Shown one piece after another: positions 39,470 to 49,446 of a stretch of DNA of 64,000 nt (within the stretch, counting starts at the first letter, position 1; the number at the start of each line of letters is the position of its first letter). Location of the stretch: assembly GCA_963931925.1 (NCBI GenBank), contig OZ007569.1:16665045-16729044 (forward strand), read 5' to 3'. Position numbers and translations under genes: made by a program. The notes beneath the pieces are model-generated. The model ran no database searches, was not told the DNA's origin, and saw nothing but the letters and a program-made list of their open reading frames with translations. The stretch is from Onchidella celtica (lineage: Eukaryota; Mollusca; Gastropoda; Systellommatophora; Onchidiidae).

Positions 39470-40106
39470 CATTCACTGGTCGTGCAGAGTGTTGTGGCCA
39501 TTCACTGGTCGTGCAGAGTGTTGTGGCCATTCACTGGTCGTGCAGAGTGTTGTGGCCATTCACTGGTCGTGCAGAGTGTTGTGGCCATTCACTGGTCGTG
39601 CAGAGTGTTGTGGCCATTCACTGGTCGTGCAGAGTGTTGTGGCCATTCACTGGTCGTGCAGAGTGTTGTGGCCATTCACTGGTCGTGCAGAGTGTTGTGG
39701 CCATTCACTGGTCGTGCAGAGTGTTGTGGCCATTCACTGGTCGTGCAGAGTGTTGTGGCCATTCACTGGTCGTGCAGAGTGTTGTGGCCATTCACTGGTC
39801 GTGCAGAGTGTTGTGGCCATTCACTGGTCGTGCAGAGTGTTGTGGCCATTCACTGGTCGTGCAGAGTGTTGTGGCCATTCACTGGTCGTGCAGAGTGTTG
39901 TGGCCATTCACTGGTCGTGCAGAGTGTTGTGGCCATTCACTGGTCGTGCAGAGTGTTGTGGCCATTCACTGGTCGTGCAGAGTGTTGTGGCCATTCACTG
40001 GTCGTGCAGAGTGTTGTGGCCATTCACTGGTCGTGCAGAGTGTTGTGGCCATTCACTGGTCGTGCAGAGTGTTGTGGCCATTCATTGGTCGTGCAGAGTG
40101 TTGTGG
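39470..40106 (+). repeat. 29-bp minisatellite, 22 near-identical copies
   Basis: The unit is ATTCACTGGTCGTGCAGAG followed by TGTTGTGGCC. Copies are identical as far as read, except C-to-T in the last one (CATTCATTGG). Because 29 is not a multiple of three and the unit has no stop in any forward frame, all three forward frames stay open and give the same 29-residue repeat. There is no sign that it is translated. Confidence 0.97.
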
Positions 40107-40434
40107 GAAAATTTCCCGTTTAATGCAAAATTTGACAGTGAATAACTTTAATAATACCGGTATTGCTACATGTATGTAACACGTTTGATATGAAGAGCAA
40201 ACCTCTTCTGCAAAATGTACATCAAAAAAGTTCTACACATGTTTAGGTGACAGTGTTAATAAGTTTGATTTTACAAAGACATATAAAATCAAAGGAAAAT
40301 CTATAAATCAAAACTAACAAATATTTGAAATCAGAATTTCGCAAGTGTATCTGGGGAAAATGCCTTATGTGGTAAGAACGCTCATTTAGTGTAGTGTATT
40401 TTTTCATGGAAATATAGACATCATGTCATAGAAT

Positions 40435-40632
40435 AGACTAGAATTGAATAGAATAGAATAGAATAGAATTGAATAGAATAGAATAGAATTGAATAAAATA
40501 GAATAGAATACAATACAATACAATACAATACAATACAATACAATACAATACAATACAATAGAATACAATACAATACAATACAATACAATACAATACAATA
40601 CAATACAATACAATACAATACAATACAATATA
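40435..40632 (+). repeat. pentanucleotide arrays (GAATA)n then (CAATA)n
   Basis: AGAAT/TGAAT units to about 40508, then CAATA units to 40632 with one GAATA interruption at 40560. The reverse strand reads as an artefactual open frame. Confidence 0.95.
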
Positions 40633-41002
40633 ATTATAATGTTAACTTATTACTAAAAAATAGTGGCGGAACTTATTCATTGTGGTGCAATTTCCGTTTC
40701 CTTTTTTTGTGTTGTTGTTGTGTTGTTGTTTTTTTTGGCAGCCTCAATAATACTTCTTAAAAAAAGTGAATTTATTTCTCAAATGTCAACGAATTTGAAT
40801 CAGTCGCTTTTGTATCGATCTATTGTGTTTTAAAAAATTCAGGCATTTTTTTTTTTTAAAAAAGATGTATAATGTAGAATACAATGATCTGTTTTTGTGC
40901 TGTCATTGACAAGCAGACCGCATGGGGAGACTTTCTGACTTGCGTTTAGTTGGTGCGCAGTGCCCTGGCGCGCATGAATACTGAAGCAAGACAATAGATG
41001 TT
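40633..41002. other. unassigned spacer
   Basis: T-rich, with a (GTT)n patch. Nothing else recognised. Confidence 0.4.
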
Positions 41003-41157
41003 TAGTGAGAGAGAGTGAGAGAGACAGAGAGAGAGACAGAGAGAGAGACAGATATACAGACAGACAGACAGAGTGAGAGAGAAAGAGTGAGAGACAGAGA
41101 GAGAGAGAGAGAGAGCGGGGAGGTGGAGGGGAGAGAGAAAGTGAGAGAGAGAGAGAT
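41003..41157 (+). repeat. (GA)n microsatellite with (CAGA)n
   Basis: GA dinucleotides with GACA/CAGA tetramers near 41050-41070. Confidence 0.92.
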
Positions 41158-42303
41158 TAATCATTAAGCAAAATAAACACGTGCTTAGGACATCAAGGAG
41201 AAATGAGACATCGGACATCACAGAAAGGGGGAAAGTGCCGTAAAGTTTTTTCCTGTGCCAGAGACAAATTTCATATTACAACCTTTTACACAAACAGGAA
41301 ACTCAGATAAGCAGGAAAGGAGAGAGCTTCAAAGAAATGGCGGACATAATAATATTTTCTTGTCCGACTGATGTACCAAACAAACCAACTTCCTCATCTG
41401 TTCAAACTGGAAAGTTCTCCTGAGTCGTCAAAACCTAATTGATGCTTAGTCAGATGACTTAAACTCAGGTACCTAAAACTCTTTAAAGTTCTTGTTTTTT
41501 GTTTGTTTGTTGAAAAACTGATTTCAAGGCTTTAAAAGATTCTTAATGTTCAAACTTTGTCCAAAGGTGTTAAAATACCAGATTGTCATAACTTTCTTTG
41601 TTATGCAGTGCTGCAGCAGAAAAAGTTTCACTATTTTTTTGTCATTTAAAGGCTTGACTAAGCTGACTTTTATATATTTTCTACTCGACTGACCAAAAGC
41701 TCTGACAGCGCATCATTGTACTTAATAGTGTGGAGTATATAAGGAGTAATTGTTGTATTGCAGATACTTGAACATAGGATCCTAGAATGTCCTAAAAAAT
41801 TGTTGTGAAAGGCCCTTAAAAAAGTGGTTAATATTTGTACAGAGAAGTCTTTCGAGGTCCTCACCCCCCCCCCTCCCCAAATTTGCTGTGCCACTGATCT
41901 ATCAGCAAAATAGTCAATTGAACACTGGCATGACCAGAGACAGAAAGAAAGGAACATAAAAGACACCCCCCCCCCCCCAAACAACAACAACAACAAGAAT
42001 TGAAACCAACACATTAACCATGCACAACAAACTGCTTTAACGGGTTGCACATGAATGTAGATTGCAAAGAGCAGCTCTATTGCGCCGGATCTTTTCAAAG
42101 GAGTGACCGCTCAAAGGGGTGACATAACAAATTACTGATATAGATCTAAATACAGTTTCAAAGGAATGATATCTAGAACAATGGGATGATATTTCAAAGG
42201 TGTGACAGGACATTCACTATTGTTCTCTAGAACTCCCAAGAAAGATAATAGCTCAGTTCAAGTGACAGGAAAACAAATAAACAAGCAAAGCTATCTCTCT
42301 AAA
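41158..42303. other. unassigned region
   Basis: Two C-runs (41865-41880, 41966-41979) and an (AAC) patch. From 42090 there is a series of spaced TTTCAAAGG(A/G/T)(G/A)TGA(C/T) phrases, four in about 120 bp. They are complementary to the ATGTCAC(T/C)CCTTTG units at 45767-45838. Confidence 0.45.
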
Positions 42304-43409
42304 CTAGTGGTACAACCTGGGCCATGTCGTCTCCTGGAAGGCGATTTTCATTTCCAAGGGGGCGAAAACGAAGAGAAGGGCGACAAGGGAGCGGAAAATG
42401 ATGAAAGGTGGCAGAGGGGCGAAACAAGAAAGGAGGACGATTTGGGGGCAAATCCAGGGCCGTCACTGTCTTGTTCAACAGCTGGAGTAGATGGGCTTGA
42501 TGAACAGAAAAGGTATTTGTTTTTTTCAGTGCATGTGACTAACAATGCTTTCTGTTTTATAATGGATAATCAACATGGCTGTTGTCAATAACAAAGCTTT
42601 GAGAAACTTGACGTCATAGTTTATGTGTAATCTGTCTTCTTGTGAAATGTGTCATTTGGGATTGAGTAAGGATTTAAGGAGTGTGTGTGTTAGGGGGAAG
42701 TGTGTGTGGGGGGGGGGTTTAAGAGGGGTGTATGGGAGGAAGTGTGTGGGAGTGTGTGCGTGTGTGCGGGGAGTTTGTGTGGAGGAGAATGTGTGTGGGT
42801 GGGTAGTGTGTGAGTGTAGGTGTAGGGTGTGGGGGAATGTGTGTTGGGGGAGTATATGTGTGGGGGAGTGTGTGTTGGGGGAGTATATGTGTGGCGGAAT
42901 GTGTGTTGGGGGAGTATACGTATGGGGGAGTGTGTGTTGGGGGAGTATATGTGTGGAGGAGTGTGTGTTGGGGAGTATATGTGTGGGGGAATGTGTGTTG
43001 GGGGAGTATATGTGTGTGGGAGTGTGTGTTGGGGGAGTATATGTGTGTTGGGGGAGTATATGTGTGGGGGAATGTGTTGGGGGAGTATATGTGTGGGGGA
43101 GTGTGTGTTGGGGGAGTATATGTGTGGGGGAGTATACGTGTGGCGGAATGTGTGCTGGGGGAGTATACGTGTGGGGGAGTGTGTGTTGGGGGAGTATATG
43201 TGTGGCGGAATGTGTGTTAGGGGAGTATATGTGTGGGGGAGTGTGTGTTGGGGGAGTATACGTGTGGGGGAGTGTGTGTTGGGGGAGTATATGTGTGGGG
43301 GAGTGTGTGTTGGGGGAGTATGTGTGTGTGTGTGGGGGGGGGTGGCGATGAAAGAAAATTGGAGCCTAAAGGGGGAGGGCGATTGCCAGAAAAAGGTTGA
43401 GAACCACTG
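42304..43409. mobile_element. hAT-like non-autonomous element containing a G-rich minisatellite
   Basis: The right end GGTTGAGAACCACTG is a classic hAT-type terminus. The left end CTAGTGGTACAACC is its imperfect inverse. The subterminal sequences (AAGGGGGCGAAAACG near the left, GGGGGAGGGCGATTG near the right) are G-rich. I could not define a clean 8-bp duplication, so the boundaries are approximate. Confidence 0.5.
42680..43345 (+). repeat. G-rich minisatellite, about 31-bp unit
   Basis: From about 42835 the unit is GGGGGAGTATATGTG TGGGGGAGTGTGTGTT with many point variants (about 16 copies). The left part is more diverged. Runs of five Gs occur about every 15 bases, so the plus strand could form G-quadruplexes. 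All three forward frames look open only because of repetition. Confidence 0.93.
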
Positions 43410-43607
43410 ATCTAAGCTATTCCCTCATAAAACACCACAAAGAGTTCTGAAACAGGTATAATGATTGATGTTTCGGGCCGGTTGGTGTTTATGTATGTGT
43501 ACCCTGAATGTTAACTTTTCTTTCACCATTTGGGACTTAACGAATTGAAACTCATTTACTAGGGATTAGAAAAAGTTTAAAAATCAAATTTCACCTCCAA
43601 ATGAAGA

Positions 43608-44010
43608 AACGGGCACGTAGGTCTAGAGCAGGGGTCACCAAACTACGGCCCGCGACGTCAGTTCATCCGGCCCGCCATGGTACTTGATTTTGTTTGATAA
43701 AACCAGGGATATCTAGAGCTACGGGATGGACAATTGCTTTTGCGGCCCGCCCTTGTAAGTCTGTCAGTTATCCGGCCCTCTGTGAAAACATTTTGGTGAC
43801 CCCTGGTCTAGAGGCAATGTGCTTGCCTCTCATGCCGAAGGTACCGGGTTCGACTCCCTGTCGGTGCAGGCATGTTGGAATTTTATGAGAGCATTCCTGT
43901 CCCTGATCCTATGGTAAGTAGGATCGAGCATCTAGACTTCTCAGATAAGGACGAAAAACTCGGAAGGCTCCTGTGCACTTTGCGCACGTTAGATAAAGAT
44001 GCTTTTCACC
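43608..44010 (+). mobile_element. tRNA-derived SINE, copy 2, interrupted by a hAT MITE
   Basis: The A-box region ...GGTCTAGAG is cut at 43628 and repeated at 43806, where the SINE goes on: B box GGTTCGACTCC at 43847-43857, CTGTCCCTGATCCTATGG and GCGCACGTTAGATAAAGATG. The same blocks occur in copy 1. Confidence 0.8.
43621..43813. mobile_element. hAT MITE inserted in the SINE, GTCTAGAG TSD
   Basis: Element 43629-43805 (177 bp). The ends are inverted: CAGGGGTCACCAAA / TTTGGTGACCCCTG. The 8-bp duplication GTCTAGAG is perfect (43621-43628, 43806-43813). The interior has paired GGCCCGC motifs near both ends. No coding. Confidence 0.9.
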
Positions 44011-45240
44011 TTTCACCTAGGCATTGTCCATTCGCTGCAGGATGTAGCCCTCCGATAATGACTTCCATTCCTTTCTGTCTGATGTCTTCCTCATCCAAAG
44101 ATACCTTGGCAGTCTGAAATTGATAAGAGCAGATGCCACCCCCCCCCCCCAAAAAAAAACAACTAAAAAAAACGACCACAAAAACACGCAAAAACATTAA
44201 CAAGAAACATGAGGCGTAAATACCAAGAGGGCGAACTTCCTAAGTAAAGACTTAATAACAGAAATCTTATCCTGCTAGCGGTTAGGACAGACAGCATGAA
44301 TTCAAACAGTAAGCCACTGTCAGGTTTAGCCATTTGTTTTTGTTGTTGTTGTTGTTTCTTTGGTGCCACTGGAAATCCCACCCATCGCCGTCTTCATTTA
44401 ATACAATTCAACAATTCCTTACAAAGTTAGTTCGAGTAGCGCATTGAAAAGTATGTACACTGTAGATGAAGCAAAAACAATATCCCGGCTGCGGGTTGTG
44501 TCTTCCTTGATCACCGCTGTTACAAAGAACTATAATAGTGACCTGCATAATTATATAAACCCGTCACAACAAAGTTCTAATTGATCGCCGTTTATAAATG
44601 TTGTCAAGCAAATTAAAAGCTAATCTGATAAGGCGCCCAAAATTACGAGACATATTTTGAATCAAAGCGGGCTACCAGCATGTGGGCTGAGAAACATCAA
44701 TTACATTGTAGGCCCTACCTCCTTTGAAAAGACCCTCTTTCGCTACGGCTGTATTAATTTTGTATCTCTCGTTTAAAATTCATGCTCTGTTTGTCACACC
44801 TTTGTTATGTCATGGTCACTCCCTCATTATCATAATATTTGAAGAGTCCACTGGAAAAATGGGTTAAGCCACAATGTAGAAATTCTGGGCTGTTGGCCCC
44901 AAGCCGAAGCGAATATTCCATTGTACAATCTACTTCAGTATCTCTGTCAGAAATGAAATCAGTCCAGTAAAATTGTCATCTAAAAATAACATAGTCTATG
45001 AAAGAAAGAGCTCAGTCAAAGTTAAAACACAGTTTCCCCTGAACATGAAATCTGTGACTTACCTAGTTTTTCCATTGGACGCTTCATTTGTGCCTCTAGT
45101 TTGAAGAGGGTGGTTGGTGGGCGCTTCTGGAGGGTTTCCTCCGGTCCCACCGTTCCCTTCTATTCTGTCTATCATCACTTGCTTTTTCCTAGCGCAATGT
45201 GACAGTGGAAATGTGGTTTTTAAGGCGACTCCTAAAATAT
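44011..45240. other. unassigned region
   Basis: A C-run followed by an A-run at 44139-44158, and scattered ATGTCA/CCTTTG phrases near 44800. No gene supported. Confidence 0.4.
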
Positions 45241-45454
45241 TTCATGGAAGGAAAGGAAATCGAATGAAATGGTGATGAAAGACGCTAACACAGAGCGATC
45301 ACTAATAAAAACAATTAGGAGAAGACAATTGCAGTTCATGGGACACCTGAATCGACACAAAGGTCTGGAACACCTTGCTGTAACTGGGAAAATACAGGAC
45401 AGAAAAAACAGAGGTAGACAAAGAATAACATATCTAGAGAGTTTGAACAGATGA
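45241..45454 (+). pseudogene. LINE polymerase C-terminal relic
   Basis: TIRRRQLQFMGHLNR...GLEHLAVTGKIQDR...NRGRQRITYLESL matches the common 'R-x-L-x-F-x-G-H-x-x-R ... L-x-x-T-G-K-x-x-x-x-x-x-R-G-R-Q' end of LINE reverse transcriptases. Only this tail remains. It is from a different family than the relic at 1382-1744. Confidence 0.72.
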
Positions 45455-45565
45455 GCGACAAGGAAAAAAACCAGGACAATATGGGCTTTTTGAGAGCAAC
45501 CGAGCTGAGGAATGAGTGGCGAACCATGGTCGTCGATATCTGTTTCAGATCCAGATCCGGCACTT

Positions 45566-45697
<132 letters not shown>

Positions 45698-45766
45698 TGA
45701 CTGTGACAGTTATCGGTGCGCTGTGCTTTCTCCCAACTCAAACTCAGACTCTGGTTTGAAATTCAT

Positions 45767-45838
45767 CTCGGTTTGTCACTCCTTTGTCATGTCACCCCTT
45801 CGTTATGTCACTCCTTCGGTATGTCACCCCTTTGATAT
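45767..45838 (+). repeat. short tandem repeat, about 17 bp, four units
   Basis: Units of the form (G)TATGTCACYCCTTYG. Inverse-oriented single units occur at 42090-42210, which suggests a dispersed family. Confidence 0.7.
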
Positions 45839-46210
45839 CAACCCCATTGTGCAGCTCGTTGCAAGTTCAAGATGTTGTCAAGTGATTATTTTAGTTAATG
45901 ACCAAACTATAATTTTGCTTGTGCATCAATATTTTAGAGGGACTTTAAGATTAGATTCGGCCGGTCGGCCACAGTAAACCTTTAGTTGGCCAACTGGCCA
46001 TTATACCCTTTTCCTAGTCACAAATCGGCTCCAGATAGATTCATAATAATTATAAGTACGAGTCAAGGACTACTTAGTCCTTGGTACGAGCGAATATTCT
46101 CGCTCAATGGCATGAAAAACTTCCATCTAATTTGTAAGGTTTTATCTCAGTTAGGCCTGTTACTATAACATCGTAATAATGTGCTGAAAGATATCCCACC
46201 ATACATCTCA

Positions 46211-46267
46211 TTTCTTTCTTTCTTTATTTACGTATTTATCTATTTATTTATTTATTTATTTATTTGT

Positions 46268-46318
<51 letters not shown>

Positions 46319-46340
46319 TCTATTTATTTATTTATTCATC
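46211..46340 (+). repeat. (TTTA)n microsatellite
   Basis: TTTA tetramers with TTTG and TCTA variants. Confidence 0.95.
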
Positions 46341-46560
46341 TTTTATAATATTTGAAAGTAAAACTTTGTTCAAGGTCTTGATTGGATTGAGTAAGTGCGA
46401 ATGATCAAGAGTGCACGCAAACACACTTGCAGGGTGTACCGTTTGCAATAGGGAATACTCTTAGAAAACACCGTAACAGCAAAAACAGAACAAAGCAGAA
46501 TCAAAGTCATAAAAACCCATTTGCAAAGCCTAAGAGTGGTAGACGAGTCACAGAAAAGAA

Positions 46561-46632
46561 CCACAACAACAACAACAACAACAACCATGACAATAACAGC
46601 ACCAACAACAGCACCAACAACAACAACAATTT
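46561..46632 (+). repeat. (AAC)n-rich microsatellite
   Basis: AAC triplets broken by ATGAC and AGCACC. Confidence 0.85.
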
Positions 46633-47023
46633 TAAAGTCCCGTGAAAATCATAACAAACCTATGACACAGGATGTCAATTTTTACGACAATCCTGAGAAT
46701 GACAAGAATACAAATGTGTGGCAGGAGAATAGACCTGAATAGACAGACGATGACGTACGGTAATTACAATAATCACAGTCAAATAGCCTACGCCAACACA
46801 GCTGTAGCACCAGGCTCTTTCTTTGTCTTCCGGGCCATCCCTTGAACACGGAAAAGACTATAAAACACAACCAGGTACGCTTTAATTATCTTTAATTCAG
46901 CCCCCCTTTCATTTTCTTCCATTGATTTTTTCTCCCCAGAATTCCGTCTCCTAAAAATCTATACTCGCGTTAAATTTCTCCTCTCCTCTTGCCCTGTTTC
47001 GGGTTCATTATCATTGCAACTGG

Positions 47024-47063
<40 letters not shown>

Positions 47064-48147
47064 CCCCCCCAACCTCTCTCTGGCTTCGTTTACTAGTTCT
47101 CCACCCTCTCTTCTTACTAATATAAGAGAGCCAGGCCCATACACGTATTTAGAGAAAAGGCTCCGAAATTACTCATCCAAAACACCTGAAAATTGGTAAA
47201 GAGATTTAAGTTAGAATGCCGATTTAAGTGCACATATTTATACGAGAAGGCACAGAGACATTACAATTACAGTTTTAATCTAATTATTTACACTTCCTTA
47301 TATAAAACATATTACAGTGTACATATATGCATTCCCCACTTTTCTATCTCCTCTTTTTGTTTATAGCCGAAAAAACCCAGAGACAGAAATCTAGTGTCTT
47401 TTTCATGTTATATAGCCTATTGTTTTCATGTGACCCGTCTTACATTACAGGTCTTTGTGTAAATGTATTATTTATTTATTTACTTCTTTTATTTTCTGTG
47501 ACTGTGTTCCTCATCCACCACTTGCCCGATTGCTCAGCGTAAGCTACGTTGGAGGCCTAATAATTATGGCACAAATCCGTGCACAAATCCGCTTAAACTC
47601 TGGGTGCTTTTCAAGATTTGAAAGTACAAAGTAGTTATAGATGTAAATAAATGAATCTTTATAAGTGGAATAACTTCCTTTCTTGGTCATGTGACAAACA
47701 TATTTATTCCGGGACATTACGGATTTTTGCGGACCCGTAAAAGTATACAAAACAAGAGTGCTTTCCCCTGCATTGCATGGTCTACAACACGAACACTACT
47801 CTGTTCAAACGACAATAAGGGTTGAGGAGGAACAGGTAGGTCCGCCGGACAGAACAGAATATGTCAGATAAAATTTCAGTGACGGCAGTATTCAAACATT
47901 CTTTCGGCATCAAGATAGCTTAAAGATAAGGAATGAGACTGAGAACGAATAGAGCTGTGTTGCTTGCTTGCTTGCTAAGCTAAATGTTGTCATATCAAAA
48001 TAACCATCCGGCGTCACTGTCTTAAGGGAAACGTACATTGTATGTTGTTGTATCAAGCAAGAGAGATTGTCAGCTGTTTGTGAATGGCGGTGTGAAGACC
48101 AAGGCTATAACTGAATGGTTTTTATGTGTGAGTATGTTATTAATTAG
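46633..48147. other. unassigned region
   Basis: (CT)n at 47026-47062 followed by a C-run. Otherwise AT-rich sequence with no supported gene. Confidence 0.4.
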
Positions 48148-48250
48148 GCCGCCCTTATCCGTCAACATTATCGACGGATACTGCCCAGGTTTATCCGTCG
48201 ACATTATCGGCGGATACTTGGGGTTTATCCGGCAACACTATCGGCACTAT
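48148..48250 (+). repeat. tandem hairpin units (TTATCCGTC...GACGGATA)
   Basis: Three units of about 33 bp. In the first two, TTATCCGTC pairs with GRCGGATA a few bases later; the third is decayed. A fourth example lies at 49308-49374 (TTGACGGATAA ... TTATCCGTCAGTATCGACGGATAA). Confidence 0.65.
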
Positions 48251-48281
48251 TGACTAATGACAAACAACAACAACAACAAAC

Positions 48282-48499
48282 AAACAAGAGGGAGGAGTAC
48301 CTTACTCGAGCGCCACTTTCACTGTTATCAATTTAAACACATGGAATGGTCAGATGGACCTGGGGGCGTGAGGGTCTAGTCAGTTTGTATCAATGGGCGG
48401 TAGTCAGATTGTCTAATCAGGCGAAAAGGGGCTGGGGTAGTTGTGTTTAGTTAGTTTCTGGTCTTTGGCGCTCGAGTATGGAACTCCTTCCAAACAAGC
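48282..48499. mobile_element. two-ended MITE family, copy B (ACTCGAGCGCC ends)
   Basis: Element 48290-48491. Flanks AAACAAGA / AAACAAGC form a 7-of-8 duplication. The ends GGGAGGAGTACC / GGAACTCCTTCC lead into an ACTCGAGCGCC arm on both sides. The core carries GAGGGTCTAGTCAGTTTGTA as in copies A, C and D. Confidence 0.83.
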
Positions 48500-48510
48500 A
48501 AACTGGATTT

Positions 48511-49045
48511 ATTCCTAATGTTATTGGATTAAAAAAAAGGGAGGACTTCCGAATGCGTTCCATAGCTCGACAAGTGCATAGGCATCAATTGTCAGATTGA
48601 TATGTAACAACGTGAGGGTCTAGTCAGTTTGTATCATCGAGGCCGTAGGCCGATGTTCGCCTGGGCAGTAGTCAGATTGACAATCAGGGAAAGCCGCCGG
48701 GGTAGCTATGTATTGTTTTCACTCGGGCTATGGAACGCATTCGGAAGTCCTTCCAAAAAAAAATTACCAAACACATTGATTACTGATAAAAAGACGTTTA
48801 GTTTTATAAGAAAAGAAAAAATAAAAACCCTACCCTGCTGAGAATCGAACCACTATACCCCCGATTGACAGGTAGATAGCCTACAAAAAAAACTGGATTT
48901 CTTCTGTTATTGTTCTTGGATTAAAAAAAAAAAAAGATTGATGCCTAATAAAAAGACTTGTGAAAAAAAAAAAAATCTGCTGTGCTGAGAATCGAATTAC
49001 GGCCATTTGACTGACGGGATGAGATGCTAACAACTACGCTACTGA
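48511..49045 (-). repeat. tandem pair of tRNA-like SINE fragments
   Basis: The phrase AACTGGATTT...TTGGATTA plus A-run occurs at 48510-48538 and 48890-48933. The phrase GCTGAGAATCGAA occurs after each, at 48837 and 48984. On the minus strand the second reads CCTCAGTAGCGTAGTTGTTA ... TTCGATTCTCAGCA, which resembles A and B boxes of a tRNA-derived element. Copy C of the MITE family sits in the A-run of the left unit, so the duplication came first. Confidence 0.55.
48531..48762. mobile_element. two-ended MITE family, copy C (GGACTTCCGAATGCG ends)
   Basis: Element 48539-48754 with a 24-bp perfect inverted arm inside the GGGAGGAC/GTCCTTCC ends. AAAAAAAA flanks it on both sides, an 8-bp duplication in an A-run. 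The core includes ATCGAGGCCGTAGGCCGATG. Confidence 0.83.
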
Positions 49046-49446
49046 GGACCCTCACTACTTGTGAGAAAAGTCTTACTAAATAAGCATGACCAAACCAAGA
49101 AACCCATATCATAATCAACGGATTAGACCTGAACCTTCGTGTATCCATTAAATCAATAAAATTCCAAGTCTCTCCAATTTCAATATAGTTTTCAACACTC
49201 GCCCAATTTTAATATGAACGTTGATCGCGTCAGGATGTACGCTCGTACGGAACAAGGACGAAGACGGAGAAAGGGTTCAAATCAGGGGAGATGACTCGCA
49301 AATACAGAATTTATGTTGACGGATAAAAAAAATCCTAGGGAAAATTTTATCCGTCAGTATCGACGGATAAACACTTCGTATTAATTAACATGAAGCACAG
49401 ATGTGAACCATTTACACAGCACCTGACCATGATATGATTACTTTCA
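49046..49446. other. CPSF2 upstream region
   Basis: Probable promoter or first intron of CPSF2. A splice acceptor TTACTTTCAG ends at 49446, so a non-coding first exon is likely further left; I could not place it. Confidence 0.45.

Noticed and set aside
39470..40106. 29-bp direct repeats that might suggest a CRISPR array or a repeat-protein gene
   Set aside because: Units are contiguous with no spacers, in an animal genome. The open frames in all three forward phases follow from the unit having no stops.
40404..40628. Tyr/Cys/Ile/Val-rich minus-strand frames
   Set aside because: Pentanucleotide repeat read in all frames.
42623..43410. Gly/Val/Cys-rich frames of 136-242 codons
   Set aside because: Three overlapping forward frames from the G-rich minisatellite; not a protein.
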